A stretch of DNA of 40,041 bases from Candidatus Poseidonia sp. (GCA_030827475.1 JAUREJ010000001.1:1-40041), one strand, 5' to 3'; shown: positions 23,158 through 32,854, counted from the stretch's first letter. Notes: generated from the letters alone by a model not told the origin. Numbers and translations: made by a program.

Positions 23158-23215
23158 AGTTTCATCCTCCGGCGGGTTTGACCGCTAAGGGTTTGCTAAC
23201 ATCCATCAACCAGTG

Positions 23216-23227
23216 AGCCGAAAGGCT
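23216..23227 (+). repeat. short GAAA-tetraloop hairpin upstream of the chaperone cluster
   Basis: AGCC-GAAA-GGCT forms a 4-bp stem, extendable by two G-T pairs, with a GNRA-type loop. It lies about 40 bases before the TATA-like box of the chaperone cluster, just after the pepA gene, and may belong to the pepA transcript end. Support is by inspection only. Confidence 0.2.
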
Positions 23228-23264
23228 TGATGTCGCGTCCAACCAGCATGGCGTTTTGATTAGA

Positions 23265-23271
23265 TTTATAT
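23265..23271 (+). promoter_or_regulatory. TATA box of the chaperone cluster
   Basis: TTTATAT lies about 55 bases before the ATG at 23324. Transcription would start near 23295 and give a short leader of about 30 bases with GGTGA five bases before the start. This is the clearest TATA-like element ahead of a protein gene in the window. Confidence 0.55.
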
Positions 23272-23323
23272 GGGGTCACCCTATCGCCACTATACAACCG
23301 ATGGTTAAGTAGTGGTGAATTCA

Positions 23324-24019
23324 ATGGCCGACGATTCCTGGGAAGACGCCTTTCTCGACAAACTGGAGAACATGCTCCAAAACATGGGGATGCCCATCAA
23401 TCGAAAGCAACTCAAGGGCTTCATGAATCAATTCAAAGACCAGTTTGACGCCATGGGCATCAACCCTGAAAAGATTGCCAAAGGTGAAGTCAACTTCAAT
23501 TTTGATATCTCCGACATCTCAAAGATGTTCAACGCAGGAACCTCGGTCGAGGACCTCTTCAAGAATTTGGGCATGAATGTTCGCGTGGATGCTGCCCCCG
23601 TGGAACTTGACCCCTCAGCGCTGGAATCCAACGCCGACGAAACGGTCAAACTCCCGGCAGAGGACGTCTACCTCGACGGTTGGAACATGTCGGTGACGCT
23701 CGATTTTGCCCTTAAAGGCGACATTGATTCCGAGCACCTCGAAATTGAACTCATCAAGAACGGTTCGCAGATCGAAATCATGCGAAGCACTCAACCAAAG
23801 CCACTGGCTTTGGTGGAACTCCCCCACCCCTGTGATGACGTGGTGGACTGGACCCTAAACAACGGCATTCTCGACATCACCCTGAAGTTGACCCCACAGG
23901 GGAAAGCCTTGGAAGCGAACGATGACGATGAGGTCCCCGCCCCGGGGGACATCAGCATTGACGTCGGCGAGAGCGACGACGACGATGACGAAGACGACGG
24001 TGGCATCCCCATTTTTTGA
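23324..24019 (+). CDS. Hsp20-like (alpha-crystallin fold) protein with helical N-terminus and acidic tail
   Basis: A 231-residue protein, probably a small heat-shock-type chaperone. Residues 1-90 are helical and rich in Met, Asn and Phe. Residues of about 110-195 look like an alpha-crystallin domain: strands VYLDGWNMSVTLDF, LEIELIKNGSQIEIM and VELPHPCDD, and the closing WTLNNGILDITLKL, which resembles the Hsp20 NGVLEVRLPK end. The tail is a run of Asp and Glu before GGIPIF, close to the IxI/V motif small heat-shock proteins use for assembly. It sits 17 bases before dnaK, behind its own TATA box, which supports a chaperone role. The fold assignment is by pattern and moderate. The start at MADDSWED follows GGTGA. 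Confidence 0.65.
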   Translation: MADDSWEDAFLDKLENMLQNMGMPINRKQLKGFMNQFKDQFDAMGINPEKIAKGEVNFNFDISDISKMFNAGTSVEDLFKNLGMNVRVDAAPVELDPSALESNADETVKLPAEDVYLDGWNMSVTLDFALKGDIDSEHLEIELIKNGSQIEIMRSTQPKPLALVELPHPCDDVVDWTLNNGILDITLKLTPQGKALEANDDDEVPAPGDISIDVGESDDDDDEDDGGIPIF

Positions 24020-24036
24020 AAAGGAAGTGAAACAAC

Positions 24037-25920
24037 ATGAGCAAAGTGATTGGAATTGACCTTGGAACAACGAACAGCTGCGTGGCGACCATCGAGAACG
24101 GCGAACCCGTCGTGATCCCCAACGCAGAAGGCGCCCGAACCACCCCCTCGGTGGTCGCGTTTGCAAAAGACGGCGGCGAGCGATTGATCGGCGTCACCGC
24201 CAAGCGCCAAGCGGTGACCAACTCCGACCGCACCATGATCTCTGTCAAGCGGCACATGGGGACCCAGTGGTCCACCGACGTCGATGGAACCACCTACACC
24301 CCGCAAGAAATCTCTGCGTTCATCCTCCAGAAGTTGAAGGCCGATGCAGAAGCCTACCTGGGGCACGAAGTGAAGCAAGCGGTCATCACCTGCCCGGCCT
24401 ACTTTACCGACGCACAGCGAAAAGCCACCAAAGACGCCGGCCGAATTGCTGGGCTTGAAGTGCTTCGCATCATCAACGAACCCACCGCTGCGGCATTGGC
24501 CTACGGCGTTGACAAGACCCAGGACCAAACCATCCTCGTCTACGATTTGGGTGGTGGAACCTTTGACGTCTCCGTCCTCGAAATCTACGAAGTGGACGGC
24601 CAACCCCAAATCGAAGTCAAGGCCACTGCAGGAAACAACAAATTAGGCGGCGACGACTTCGACGAGAAGATCATCGCATGGATGACGGCCGAATTCAAGA
24701 AGGACACCGGCATCGACCTGTCCAAGGACAAGCAAGCCATGTCCCGACTGAAAGAAGCCGCAGAGAAAGCGAAGATTGAACTCTCCGGGACCCAACAAAC
24801 GCAGATCAACCTGCCCTTCATTTCCATGGCAGACGGCCAACCCGTCCACATGGACCTCACCCTCTCTCGGGCCAAGTTTGAGGATTTGATTTCCAAACTG
24901 ATCGAGAAGACGATGGTCCCGACCCGCCAGGCGATGAAAGACGCCGGCCTGAAGAAGGGCGACGTCGACAAAGTCATCCTCGTGGGTGGTTCAACCCGTG
25001 TCCCAGCGGTCCAAGACGCCGTTGAGAAAGAAGCGGGCAAGCCACCGTACAAGGGCATTAACCCCGACGAAGCCGTGGCGATGGGCGCCGCCCTCCAAGC
25101 CGGTATCATTGCCGGTGACGAAGGCGTCTCCGACATTCTCCTGCTCGACGTGACTCCCCTGACCTTGGGCATCGAAACCCTCGGCGGCGTCATGACGACC
25201 ATGATCGAACGGAACACCACCATTCCGTCCCGACGCTCCGAGATTTACTCAACCGCCTCCGACAACCAACCCGCCGTTGAAATTCATGTCTTGCAGGGCG
25301 AGCGCGAGTTTGCAAAGGACAACGTCACGCTGGGCCAGTTCCAGCTCGTTGGCATCCCACCCGCACCCCGCGGCGTGCCTCAAATCGAAGTCACCTTCGA
25401 TATCGACGCCAACGGCATCGTGAACGTTAGCGCCAAGGACATGGGAACCGGTAAAGAGCAATCCATCAAAATCGAATCCGCCACCTCACTCTCCGAAGAC
25501 GAGATTCAAGAAAAGATCGCCGAAGCCGAGAAGTTTGCCGAAGAAGACCAACGCCGAAAGGCCAAGGTCGAGTTGAGAAACATGGCTGATCAGGTGGTCT
25601 ACCAAACCCGACGCACGCTTGAGGAATCCGCCGATAAATTGGACGACAGCGATGTTGACCCCGTAAAGGCCCACTTGGACGAGTTGGAAAAGATGGTCCA
25701 AGACGACGATGGGAAACCCGTTGCCATCGAAGCCATGGACGACGCCGCCATTCAGGCCAAGGTCAAAGAAATCGAGGAAGCCATGCACGCCGTCTCCACC
25801 AAACTCTACGAAGCTGCTGCTGCCGAAATGGCGCAACAAGAGAGCGGGGAAGACGGCGCCATCAACATGGACGATGGCGTCGTTGACGCCGATTTCGAGG
25901 TCGTTGAAGACGAGGACTGA
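24037..25920 (+). CDS. dnaK: molecular chaperone DnaK (Hsp70)
   Basis: A 627-residue Hsp70 of bacterial type, an ATP-driven chaperone that binds exposed hydrophobic peptides. The ATPase domain shows [11 protein letters not shown] at the N-terminus, the phosphate-2 motif [16 protein letters not shown], and [13 protein letters not shown]; the linker and peptide-binding domain begin at [17 protein letters not shown]. The lid is complete and the acidic tail ends EVVEDED. GGAAGTGA lies before the ATG. DnaK is patchy in archaea and thought to be acquired from bacteria; there it usually sits with grpE and dnaJ. Neither partner is in this window. Instead the neighbours are an Hsp20-like gene and a divergent chaperonin. 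Confidence 0.97.
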   Translation: MSKVIGIDLGTTNSCVATIENGEPVVIPNAEGARTTPSVVAFAKDGGERLIGVTAKRQAVTNSDRTMISVKRHMGTQWSTDVDGTTYTPQEISAFILQKLKADAEAYLGHEVKQAVITCPAYFTDAQRKATKDAGRIAGLEVLRIINEPTAAALAYGVDKTQDQTILVYDLGGGTFDVSVLEIYEVDGQPQIEVKATAGNNKLGGDDFDEKIIAWMTAEFKKDTGIDLSKDKQAMSRLKEAAEKAKIELSGTQQTQINLPFISMADGQPVHMDLTLSRAKFEDLISKLIEKTMVPTRQAMKDAGLKKGDVDKVILVGGSTRVPAVQDAVEKEAGKPPYKGINPDEAVAMGAALQAGIIAGDEGVSDILLLDVTPLTLGIETLGGVMTTMIERNTTIPSRRSEIYSTASDNQPAVEIHVLQGEREFAKDNVTLGQFQLVGIPPAPRGVPQIEVTFDIDANGIVNVSAKDMGTGKEQSIKIESATSLSEDEIQEKIAEAEKFAEEDQRRKAKVELRNMADQVVYQTRRTLEESADKLDDSDVDPVKAHLDELEKMVQDDDGKPVAIEAMDDAAIQAKVKEIEEAMHAVSTKLYEAAAAEMAQQESGEDGAINMDDGVVDADFEVVEDED

Positions 25921-25979
25921 ACCCGTACCTCAAGCCTGCAAAGCGCTTGGCTTATGGCAGGGATGTCGGTGGCAGAGGC

Positions 25980-27581
25980 ATGAGCGAAGTCCCCATCCTC
26001 AAGGAGACCACCCGCTCAACGGGGAGAGAAGCCCTTCGAAACAACATCACTGCAGCGATGGCGCTGGCTGGAGCGGTCCGTACCACTCTTGGACCCTTGG
26101 GTCAGGACAAGTTGCTCATTGATGACGAAGGTCGCACGATGGTGACCAACGACGGCGTGACGGTGCTTGAATCTGCGAAGGTTGAACACCCCGTGGCCAA
26201 GATGCTCATCAACGCCTCAACCACCCAAGACCGCATCGCTCGAGACGGCACCACCAGTGCCGTTCTTCTTGCCGCTGAACTTCTTCAAAACGCATGGGAA
26301 TTGGTGCTCCAAGGGGTCCATCCCTCCGCCATCGCTCGAGGCTACCGACTGGCTGAGGAAGCCTGCAGGGAACATTTTCCAAAACTCGTTGTCAACGCAA
26401 CCCCTGAGAGGCAACACCAAGCCGCCGTCACCTCCCTCGCTGGAAAAATCCACACGGCAATGCAAAACCATCTCGCTGAATTGGCCCTCCAAGCCGCCCA
26501 AGCGGTCGTGGAAGAGCGACCCAATGGCATTGTGGTGGACCCCACCCGGGTCAAGATCCTCACCCAAACCGGAGGGGCAATGACCGATTCTCACCTCGTC
26601 ATGGGCTTGGTTCTCGCCAAAAAACGAGCCACGGACCTCATGCCGAAACACCTCGTTTCTGGAAAAATTGCCCTCATTGACGGAGGACTTGAACGCCGAG
26701 AACTGATGAGCAGCGTCAACGTCAACCTCACGAAGGCGGGCGTCCTCGACGAGTTTCGCCAGCAAGAGAAAGCCCTGCTTCACGAGCAAGTTGACCATCT
26801 CGCCGCCATGGGCGTCACATTGCTGGCCTGCAAAGAAGGGATTGACGATGACATGCACCGTCGTTTGAGCAATGCGGGCATCCAAGCATATCGAAGGGTT
26901 GCTCGCTCGGATTTGGACCTGCTCGCGCGAGGGACCAACGCCACCCTCAACCACGACATCAGCAGTTTGACCGAGCGGGATTTGGGCGTCTTCATCTCCA
27001 GCCGCAACGAACATTGGAACGGGGTCATGCATTGGATCGTCGAAACCGAAGAGGGCGGAGCGACCTTCATTGCGAAGGGGTCAACCAACGAAACCGTGGG
27101 TGAGGTTGAGCGGTGTTTTGCCGACGCCCTCGGGGTGGCTTGTCAATTGCTGGAGGAGCCCCACTTGTTACCCGGCGGCGGCGCAACCCAGATTGCGCTG
27201 GCACGGCACCTTCGCCGATTTGCAGAGCGATTTCCCGGGCGCGAACAATTGGCCATCGAAGCCTTTGCCGATGCGCTTGAGGTCATTCCGAGAGTGCTCG
27301 CCCAAAATGCAGGTTTGGACCCCTTGGACACCCTCCTCAAAACCGTGGCCAAACAAACCACGGCAGAAGGCGATGAAGGGCATTTCATCGGCATGAACGT
27401 GCGAACAAAAGTCCCTGCCAACATGGTTGAAGAGGGCGTTGTTGAACCCCTTCGCATCACCCGTCAAGTGCTCTCCGGGGCCACCGAGGCTGCACTCTCC
27501 GTGCTTCGCATCGATGACGTGCTCTGGGCCAAACAGGACCCAACCGTGCCCGATATGCCCAAGAACGACGACGATTCTTGA
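25980..27581 (+). CDS. divergent group II chaperonin (thermosome) subunit
   Basis: A 533-residue protein related to thermosome/CCT subunits, which build double-ring folding chambers driven by ATP. TTLGPLGQDKLL, VTNDGVTVL, the hinge-region TGGAM, the DAL of the catalytic-Asp helix and LLPGGGATQ are in the family positions. The ATP loop normally written GDGTT is RDGTT here (Arg88), a position nearly always Gly. PGGGATQ replaces the usual PGGGAPE. Length is close to normal, and the C-terminus ends in acidic residues instead of the Gly/Met-rich tail of main subunits. The start at MSEVPILKE is preferred over an upstream frame from 25947. It is 59 bases after dnaK on the same strand and probably belongs to the chaperone cluster. 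It may be a specialised or ATPase-impaired subunit. Confidence 0.85.
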   Translation: MSEVPILKETTRSTGREALRNNITAAMALAGAVRTTLGPLGQDKLLIDDEGRTMVTNDGVTVLESAKVEHPVAKMLINASTTQDRIARDGTTSAVLLAAELLQNAWELVLQGVHPSAIARGYRLAEEACREHFPKLVVNATPERQHQAAVTSLAGKIHTAMQNHLAELALQAAQAVVEERPNGIVVDPTRVKILTQTGGAMTDSHLVMGLVLAKKRATDLMPKHLVSGKIALIDGGLERRELMSSVNVNLTKAGVLDEFRQQEKALLHEQVDHLAAMGVTLLACKEGIDDDMHRRLSNAGIQAYRRVARSDLDLLARGTNATLNHDISSLTERDLGVFISSRNEHWNGVMHWIVETEEGGATFIAKGSTNETVGEVERCFADALGVACQLLEEPHLLPGGGATQIALARHLRRFAERFPGREQLAIEAFADALEVIPRVLAQNAGLDPLDTLLKTVAKQTTAEGDEGHFIGMNVRTKVPANMVEEGVVEPLRITRQVLSGATEAALSVLRIDDVLWAKQDPTVPDMPKNDDDS

Positions 27582-27611
27582 GCAAAGGGTACCGATGCGA
27601 TAGGCGTTTCA

Positions 27612-28310
27612 TCAAAGGGTATCGTGAGGGGTTTCACCAAATTCTGAATTTCTTGGAATTTGCACACGCCCACTTTGAAGGCCTCCTAAATTGTAGAAAA
27701 TGAGCGGAGTTCCAATGAACGTCGGTAGAAGCCACATCACAATCCCACCACCTACTGCGGTCAGAGAAAATGCCGTGACGGTTGAGATGGTTCCCGCACC
27801 CATGAAAATACCGTGAAGTCGAATTCGTTCTTTCCCGCGTGGGGCAGTCCCACTTTTCAGGGAATGACGTTGAAAAGAAGTCAAGAAACCACAAATCAAC
27901 GCAAACACCAGCGGAACAATGGCAAAACTGGCTTCTTCATCCCAGGGCCCAACACCACCGAACGCAATATCTGCTGAAATGAAAAGAAGACCGAATGTTC
28001 CGATGATTCCCATGCCAACAAGCGCTTGATCGATGTTTCCGACTGAACCTTTTCGATTCTGCCCAAGCCTCCAACCCACGAGGACCATGTAGGTCGAAAA
28101 GAAAGCGATGAAAAGAAGGAAATCAGTACTTCCCTGCAACCATAATACCACCGCAGTCAATCCGACACCTATCATGGCGAGAGCGTAGATTTGACCCACC
28201 TTTGCATGAAATTTCGGCCCCTTCACCGTCAGAAATGCGAGCATTGCTGTCAGAAGCGCAATCCCACCGCAAAAGATGTGCAACAAAAGAACGACGTTGC
28301 TGACATTCAT
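27612..28310 (-). CDS. DUF2306-like multi-pass membrane protein
   Basis: A 232-residue protein with about seven membrane helices. It resembles the DUF2306 family, with an early LLHIFCGGIALLT helix, a KFHAKVGQIYALAM segment, a central STYMVLVGWR, and RLHGIFMGAGT towards the end. Conserved histidines at helix ends suggest haem or metal binding, but function is not established. It is the second gene of a two-gene operon, 9 bases after the stop of the upstream membrane gene. This region is visibly richer in A and T than the rest of the window, and its codon use differs, which may mean recent acquisition. Confidence 0.65.
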   Translation of the reverse strand: MNVSNVVLLLHIFCGGIALLTAMLAFLTVKGPKFHAKVGQIYALAMIGVGLTAVVLWLQGSTDFLLFIAFFSTYMVLVGWRLGQNRKGSVGNIDQALVGMGIIGTFGLLFISADIAFGGVGPWDEEASFAIVPLVFALICGFLTSFQRHSLKSGTAPRGKERIRLHGIFMGAGTISTVTAFSLTAVGGGIVMWLLPTFIGTPLIFYNLGGLQSGRVQIPRNSEFGETPHDTL

Positions 28311-28319
28311 TCAACCACC

Positions 28320-29183
28320 TCATTCACTCGGACATCCACCCTCGTTGACGGTGACGCCCTCATCCGTGTTGGGACAATCATCAAACCGGTCATAGACGCC
28401 ATCATGATCATCATCGATCATACCGTTGCTGTTCACATCGTACTGGGAGAACGTGCACCCGAACGAATCAACTTCTTCCCAGAACCATGTGTCAGAATCA
28501 TCGCACATATCCGAATCGTTGTGAACACCGTCGAGGTCCGTGTCATCTTCAATCATCGAATAGGTCGGCGTCGCCAGCGTCATGCCAACCACCATCCCGA
28601 ACCCAGTCAACACGACGGCAAGGTCTCGGACTGAATTCGCAGGGAAGTACAATGGCGTGACAATGAGAATCCACACAAGATTGGTGACCAAGCCGAGTTG
28701 GGCTGCTGTATTGCTTCGGTAGACCTCTGTGTAGCTGCCTGTTACATCATGACTGAAGGACAAAAAGACGACGATCATGGAGATCATCGATGCAGTCAGC
28801 CAAAACGCCAAGTGAGGCCGTATGAGCAAAAAGTGACGTTCCATGTCGACCTTCCCGTCCTCAGAGGCCTCAGGAGAATGCAATTCCATGAGGATGTAGA
28901 AACAACCAGCAAGCAAGGTGAGGGAAAGCGTCGAAAATGGAGAGAGTTGAGCTGTCGGGCTTTCGTAAGCCAAATTCCACTTGTAGAAAGCATGCCAAGA
29001 CAAGGAAATAATGGCAATCAGCAGGAGAGTCCACGTGGTGAGCATCCAATGCAATTTCGGTTTATTTTCATCTTCTAAAACAGCCCGCTCTTCAACAATT
29101 GTCCCAAGCGAAATGAACAATCGGGACATCCCGATACCCGTGATGAGCACGTAGGAAACGGTGAGGTACTCGAAGTTGTCCAT
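28320..29183 (-). CDS. membrane protein with C-terminal thrombospondin type-3-like calcium repeats
   Basis: A 287-residue protein with about six membrane helices spanning residues 5-212. A tail of about 70 residues follows, made of DxDxDG-type loops: DDTDLDGVHNDSD, DVNSNGMIDDDHDG and VYDRFDDCPNTDEG, with paired cysteines. Such thrombospondin type-3-like repeats bind calcium and are normally outside the cell. The membrane part matches no family I know. A TATA-like box 23-30 bases before the ATG suggests leaderless transcription. With the downstream DUF2306-like gene it forms an AT-rich operon. I infer a surface-facing membrane protein with a calcium-stabilised tail; its partner may be the DUF2306 protein. 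Confidence 0.7.
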   Translation of the reverse strand: MDNFEYLTVSYVLITGIGMSRLFISLGTIVEERAVLEDENKPKLHWMLTTWTLLLIAIISLSWHAFYKWNLAYESPTAQLSPFSTLSLTLLAGCFYILMELHSPEASEDGKVDMERHFLLIRPHLAFWLTASMISMIVVFLSFSHDVTGSYTEVYRSNTAAQLGLVTNLVWILIVTPLYFPANSVRDLAVVLTGFGMVVGMTLATPTYSMIEDDTDLDGVHNDSDMCDDSDTWFWEEVDSFGCTFSQYDVNSNGMIDDDHDGVYDRFDDCPNTDEGVTVNEGGCPSE

Positions 29184-29205
29184 GCAAACCCGATGGGGTG
29201 TATTT

Positions 29206-29213
29206 CTTAATAG
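29206..29213 (-). promoter_or_regulatory. TATA-like box of the two-gene membrane operon
   Basis: CTATTAAG on the minus strand lies 23-30 bases before the ATG at 29183, so the transcript would start at or next to the start codon (leaderless). Confidence 0.4.
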
Positions 29214-29288
29214 TTTGAGAGAGAGATCTCCAAGGATGGATATTGATCTGGATTTACTGAGATCTCATTTCCTTGAAATCATGTGGGT

Positions 29289-29319
29289 TCTCCCAAACCC
29301 ATCAAGACATGATGGGAGA
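29289..29319. repeat. inverted repeat in the gap 29184-29417
   Basis: TCTCCCA (29289-29295) pairs perfectly with TGGGAGA (29313-29319); an alternative CCCATC/GATGGG pairing lies inside. The element is downstream of the threonine dehydrogenase-like gene and upstream of the membrane operon on the minus strand, so it may mark the end of the former transcript. The rest of this 234-base AT-rich gap has no gene I can support. Confidence 0.3.
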
Positions 29320-29417
29320 GTACAATGGGTGTTGATTCCTCCAGTACCGAGCCTACCTCTGCGTAAGATATCGATGAAGTTCCCCCGTCGATGGAAATCG
29401 CGGGTGTCTTCCTCGAA

Positions 29418-30455
29418 TTAGGCCTCAAAATCCAACACGACTTTGCCACAATCCCCCGACAAGGCCAGTTGAATGCCCGTTTCAAACTCTGAGACCGGAA
29501 GGCGGTGGGTCAAGACTCGGTCCACGTCGATGAGTCCTCGCTCCAACAGCTCGTGCATCGTGTCCCACGTCGACCACATCTTTCGGCCGTTGATGCCTTT
29601 GAGATGGAGGTAGCGGAAGACCACCTCGTTCATCGGCACCTTCGGCATCGATTCGCCGTAGACGGAGAGAATGTTGACATAACCGCCCATGCGGGTGGAG
29701 CGAACGGTGTTGGCCAGCGCAGCAGCAGAACCCGAAAATTCGCAGCTGTTGTCCACCCCACGCCCTTCTGTCGCTTCGAGAATGGATTCGACGATATCGT
29801 CATTCTTCCCCAGCACCACATCGGCACCGAGTTCCTTGGCGAGGTTCATCCGGTAGGCGTTGTCCCAATCCACGGCAATCACCTTTGTTGCGCCCATGGC
29901 TTTCGCAGCGTTCACCGCAAACAGCCCGATGGGACCGAGGCCGTGAACTGCAACAGTAGCGCCTTCAACAGGCCCGCCAGTCAAGGTGTGAATGGCGTTG
30001 CCCAGCGGGTCTTGGATAGAAGCATGCCCCGGGTCAAGTCCCTTGGGAACATGCCGGGCATTCACGGCCGGCACCACAAAGTAGGGTGCAAACGCGCCGT
30101 TTCCGTGCACACCAAAGATGGAACCGTTTTCGCAGACGTGAGCGTTGCCTTCCTCGCAACGAGGGCATGCCCAACACGCCAAGTGACATTCAACGGCAAT
30201 GTGGTCACCAACAGCATGGGTGGTGACGCCCGACCCGAGGCCAACCACCACGCCGCTGGTTTCGTGCCCGGTGATGGTGCCCAAGGGGACGTTTTCACGG
30301 CTCCAGTCATCCCACTTCCAGATGTGGATGTCGGTGCCGCAAATCGAGGTGGATTGAGACTTGACGAGGACCTCTCCTGGCCCCGGAGCAGGGACGGGAT
30401 GGGTTTCAAGGCTGAAGCCCCCTTCTTCGTCCCGGGTTTTGGTCCAGGCGGTCAT
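29418..30455 (-). CDS. tdh: zinc-dependent dehydrogenase, L-threonine 3-dehydrogenase-like
   Basis: A 345-residue medium-chain dehydrogenase that probably oxidises L-threonine to 2-amino-3-ketobutyrate with NAD. The catalytic zinc segment [19 protein letters not shown] matches threonine dehydrogenases closely. GHE, the four structural-zinc cysteines in [15 protein letters not shown], and the nucleotide-binding [20 protein letters not shown] are all present. Length is that of the E. coli enzyme. The start at MTAWTKTRD is preferred; an upstream ATG at 30500 adds an Arg-rich unconserved stretch. The ligase that would complete threonine breakdown to glycine is not adjacent, so a related polyol dehydrogenase role cannot be excluded. 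It is divergent from pyrG. Confidence 0.82.
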   Translation of the reverse strand: MTAWTKTRDEEGGFSLETHPVPAPGPGEVLVKSQSTSICGTDIHIWKWDDWSRENVPLGTITGHETSGVVVGLGSGVTTHAVGDHIAVECHLACWACPRCEEGNAHVCENGSIFGVHGNGAFAPYFVVPAVNARHVPKGLDPGHASIQDPLGNAIHTLTGGPVEGATVAVHGLGPIGLFAVNAAKAMGATKVIAVDWDNAYRMNLAKELGADVVLGKNDDIVESILEATEGRGVDNSCEFSGSAAALANTVRSTRMGGYVNILSVYGESMPKVPMNEVVFRYLHLKGINGRKMWSTWDTMHELLERGLIDVDRVLTHRLPVSEFETGIQLALSGDCGKVVLDFEA

Positions 30456-30621
30456 GGTTGATGGGATGGATTGCACGCCTCGCCCTCGCCACCAATTCAT
30501 TCGGTCACCTTTTCATCCTTCGCTCACGTTGACCTCTCAACTTCGGGGCAAACGGTACGAAAAGGGGCTTCGGTATGTTGATAGGGGAGGCGCGACGGCC
30601 TCAAATCCCGTTGATGTTGCA

Positions 30622-32247
30622 ATGAAGTACGTCGTGGTCAGCGGGGGTGTCTTGTCAGGTCTTGGAAAAGGCGTGACGGCGAGCAGCATCGGTGTCCTCC
30701 TCAAAAGCGCTGGACTGCGAGTAACCTCAATCAAAATTGACCCGTACCTGAACAGCGATGCAGGGACGATGTCCCCGTTTGAACACGGCGAGGTGTTCGT
30801 GCTGGACGACGGCGGAGAAGTCGACCTCGACCTCGGTAATTATGAGCGGTTTCTTGACATTAACCTCTCGAAAGACAACAACCTCACCACGGGAAAAATC
30901 TACGCCAAGGTCATCGAGGCTGAACGCCGGGGCGATTACTTGGGGAAGACCGTGCAGGTCATCCCCCACATCACCGATGCGGTGCAGGATTGGATCGAAG
31001 ACGTGGCCGCACGCCCAGCAGATGGCAGCGATGAATCGCCCGATGCATGCATCATCGAACTCGGTGGGACGGTCGGCGACATTGAATCGGCCCCCTATGT
31101 CGAAGCGCTTCGGCAGTTTCAATTCAGAGTCGGCCGAGAGAACGTGACCTTCGTCCACGTCTCCCTCGTACCCGTCATGGGACCCGTTGGCGAGCAGAAG
31201 ACCAAACCCACCCAGCACACCGTCAAGGAACTCCGGGGCTTGGGCATTTCCCCGGACATTCTGGTCTGCCGCTCATCCGCACCCCTCAGCGACGAGACGA
31301 GGGAAAAACTCGCTGCCTTCTGCCACGTCAAGCCCCAAGCCGTGATGTCAACCCACGACGTGCCCAACATCTACCACGTTCCGCTGATGCTCCAGCAGCA
31401 GGGTTTGTGTGAAATCCTTGGCGTGGATTGCAACGTCACCAACCTGCTCGCGAACTGGGCCACGATGGCCCACCACCTTGACACGCTCACCGAAGAGGTG
31501 CACATCGCCATGGTTGGAAAGTACACCGACCTCTCCGATGCCTACCTTTCGGTCATCAAGAGCCTCCAACACGCTGCGATGGCGGTCGACCGAAAACTGG
31601 TCATCGATTGGATTGAAGCCAGCCACCTCGAACCGGATTGGGACGTGGCGGAACATGAAGTGGCGTGGTCCTTGCTTCGTGAGGCTGACGGCGTGTTGGT
31701 TCCCGGCGGGTTTGGCGACCGAGGCATTGAAGGAAAAATCCTCGCAGCGAATTACGCCAGGACCGAAGAGGTCCCGTACCTGGGCATCTGCCTCGGCTTG
31801 CAAATCGCCACCGTTGAATTCTGCCGAAACGTGCTCGGCCTTGAAGGTGCAAACTCCACTGAATTTGAAGACAACCCCGAACATGCGGCCGTGGTCTTCA
31901 TGCCTGAAATCTCCAAAACCCACCTCGGCGGCACCATGCGCCTGGGTAGCCGACCGACGCTTTGGCAGACTGAGAGCTCAAAGATTCGAACACTCTACGG
32001 CGAAGGCGATGCGGTGGACGAGCGCCATCGTCACCGGTACGAGGTCAACCCGGATTTGATCGAACGAATTGAAAGCGCCGGTCTTGTCTTTGTCGGAAAG
32101 GACGAATCTGGGCAACGCTGTGAGATCTTCGAACTTGAAGGCCACCCGTATTACGTCGGTGTCCAGTTCCACCCTGAGTTCAAGTCACGACCCGGACGAC
32201 CAAGTCCACCGTTCCTCGGATTGCTTCAAGCAGCCTCGAAACGATGA
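30622..32247 (+). CDS. pyrG: CTP synthase
   Basis: A 541-residue enzyme that aminates UTP to CTP using glutamine and ATP, the last step of de novo pyrimidine nucleotide synthesis. The synthetase half begins [17 protein letters not shown] and includes [15 protein letters not shown] and [12 protein letters not shown]. The glutaminase half shows [17 protein letters not shown] with the nucleophilic Cys, and VQFHPEF with the catalytic His-Glu pair. Length is standard. The reading frame is open upstream to 30361, but that extension is antisense to the dehydrogenase and unlike any CTP synthase, so the start is the ATG at 30622. It is convergent with the following membrane gene, with 25 bases between them. 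Confidence 0.97.
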   Translation: MKYVVVSGGVLSGLGKGVTASSIGVLLKSAGLRVTSIKIDPYLNSDAGTMSPFEHGEVFVLDDGGEVDLDLGNYERFLDINLSKDNNLTTGKIYAKVIEAERRGDYLGKTVQVIPHITDAVQDWIEDVAARPADGSDESPDACIIELGGTVGDIESAPYVEALRQFQFRVGRENVTFVHVSLVPVMGPVGEQKTKPTQHTVKELRGLGISPDILVCRSSAPLSDETREKLAAFCHVKPQAVMSTHDVPNIYHVPLMLQQQGLCEILGVDCNVTNLLANWATMAHHLDTLTEEVHIAMVGKYTDLSDAYLSVIKSLQHAAMAVDRKLVIDWIEASHLEPDWDVAEHEVAWSLLREADGVLVPGGFGDRGIEGKILAANYARTEEVPYLGICLGLQIATVEFCRNVLGLEGANSTEFEDNPEHAAVVFMPEISKTHLGGTMRLGSRPTLWQTESSKIRTLYGEGDAVDERHRHRYEVNPDLIERIESAGLVFVGKDESGQRCEIFELEGHPYYVGVQFHPEFKSRPGRPSPPFLGLLQAASKR

Positions 32248-32272
32248 GGCGAAGCAAGCCCCGTGAAACCGT

Positions 32273-32806
32273 TCAATCCACGATGTTGTGGCCGACGAAC
32301 AAGAGGACGACGGCAACGACAGAAAGCGCCCGTTGCATGTGGAGCAGGCGCGCCCCCCTGCGGAATTCCTTGGGAGGCCATTTCTGTTGCATGAGGTATC
32401 CAGAGATCACCAAAAACCAGAGAGCAGCCATGGCCGCCCACAGCGTCCAATGCCATTCGAGGACGTAGCCGTGAGCCGTTCCCACGGCAGCCGCTGCGAA
32501 GCCGATCCAGTTGTGAGCGCGCATGTAGCGACGGTTGAACACGCCAAGGGATTTCTTGAACGGCCTCGGTTCCTTGTTGAAAAGTTCGGGGCCGTTGGTG
32601 CGAAGCCACTTGAATGCGGGTTTCCAAACGACGATGGACAAGGTCGCAACCATCAGCCAAAGCGCCACATCACCGGTCCCTTCCCCGTCCAAGCCGAGAA
32701 GGGTGGCCTCAAAATCGTCGTTGTCATCGTCGTCATCGCCGTCCGCCGCCACGCTGGTCGCCGTGAGCAAGAGCGTGAGCGTCAAAAAGAGCAACCATCG
32801 CTTCAC
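32273..32806 (-). CDS. small membrane protein with paired histidines, candidate b-type haem protein
   Basis: A 177-residue protein with a signal peptide or first helix (1-20), an external Asp-rich segment (about 22-32), then four helices near 45-62, 98-115, 118-140 and 158-174. His98 and His112 lie 14 apart in one helix (RAHNWIG..TAHGY). His156 and His173 lie 17 apart in the last (LLHMQRA..VGHN). H-x13-H spacing in membrane helices is typical of b-haem ligands in cytochrome b and ferric reductase-type proteins, so I infer haem binding and an electron-transfer or sensing role. No family is recognised with certainty. It lies 48 bases downstream of the sirtuin gene on the same strand. Confidence 0.65.
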   Translation of the reverse strand: MKRWLLFLTLTLLLTATSVAADGDDDDDNDDFEATLLGLDGEGTGDVALWLMVATLSIVVWKPAFKWLRTNGPELFNKEPRPFKKSLGVFNRRYMRAHNWIGFAAAAVGTAHGYVLEWHWTLWAAMAALWFLVISGYLMQQKWPPKEFRRGARLLHMQRALSVVAVVLLFVGHNIVD

Positions 32807-32854
32807 GGGCGACTTCGTGAGCCGCTCGGATTTAACGGTTCGGCGCAGAACCCC

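Noticed and set aside
27583-27627. Direct repeat CAAAGGGTA(C/T)CG at the convergent gene ends
   Set aside because: Two imperfect 12-base copies, one inside coding sequence; consistent with chance.
30361-30621. N-terminal extension of CTP synthase
   Set aside because: CTP synthases begin directly with the MKYVVVSGG strand; the extension is antisense to the dehydrogenase gene.
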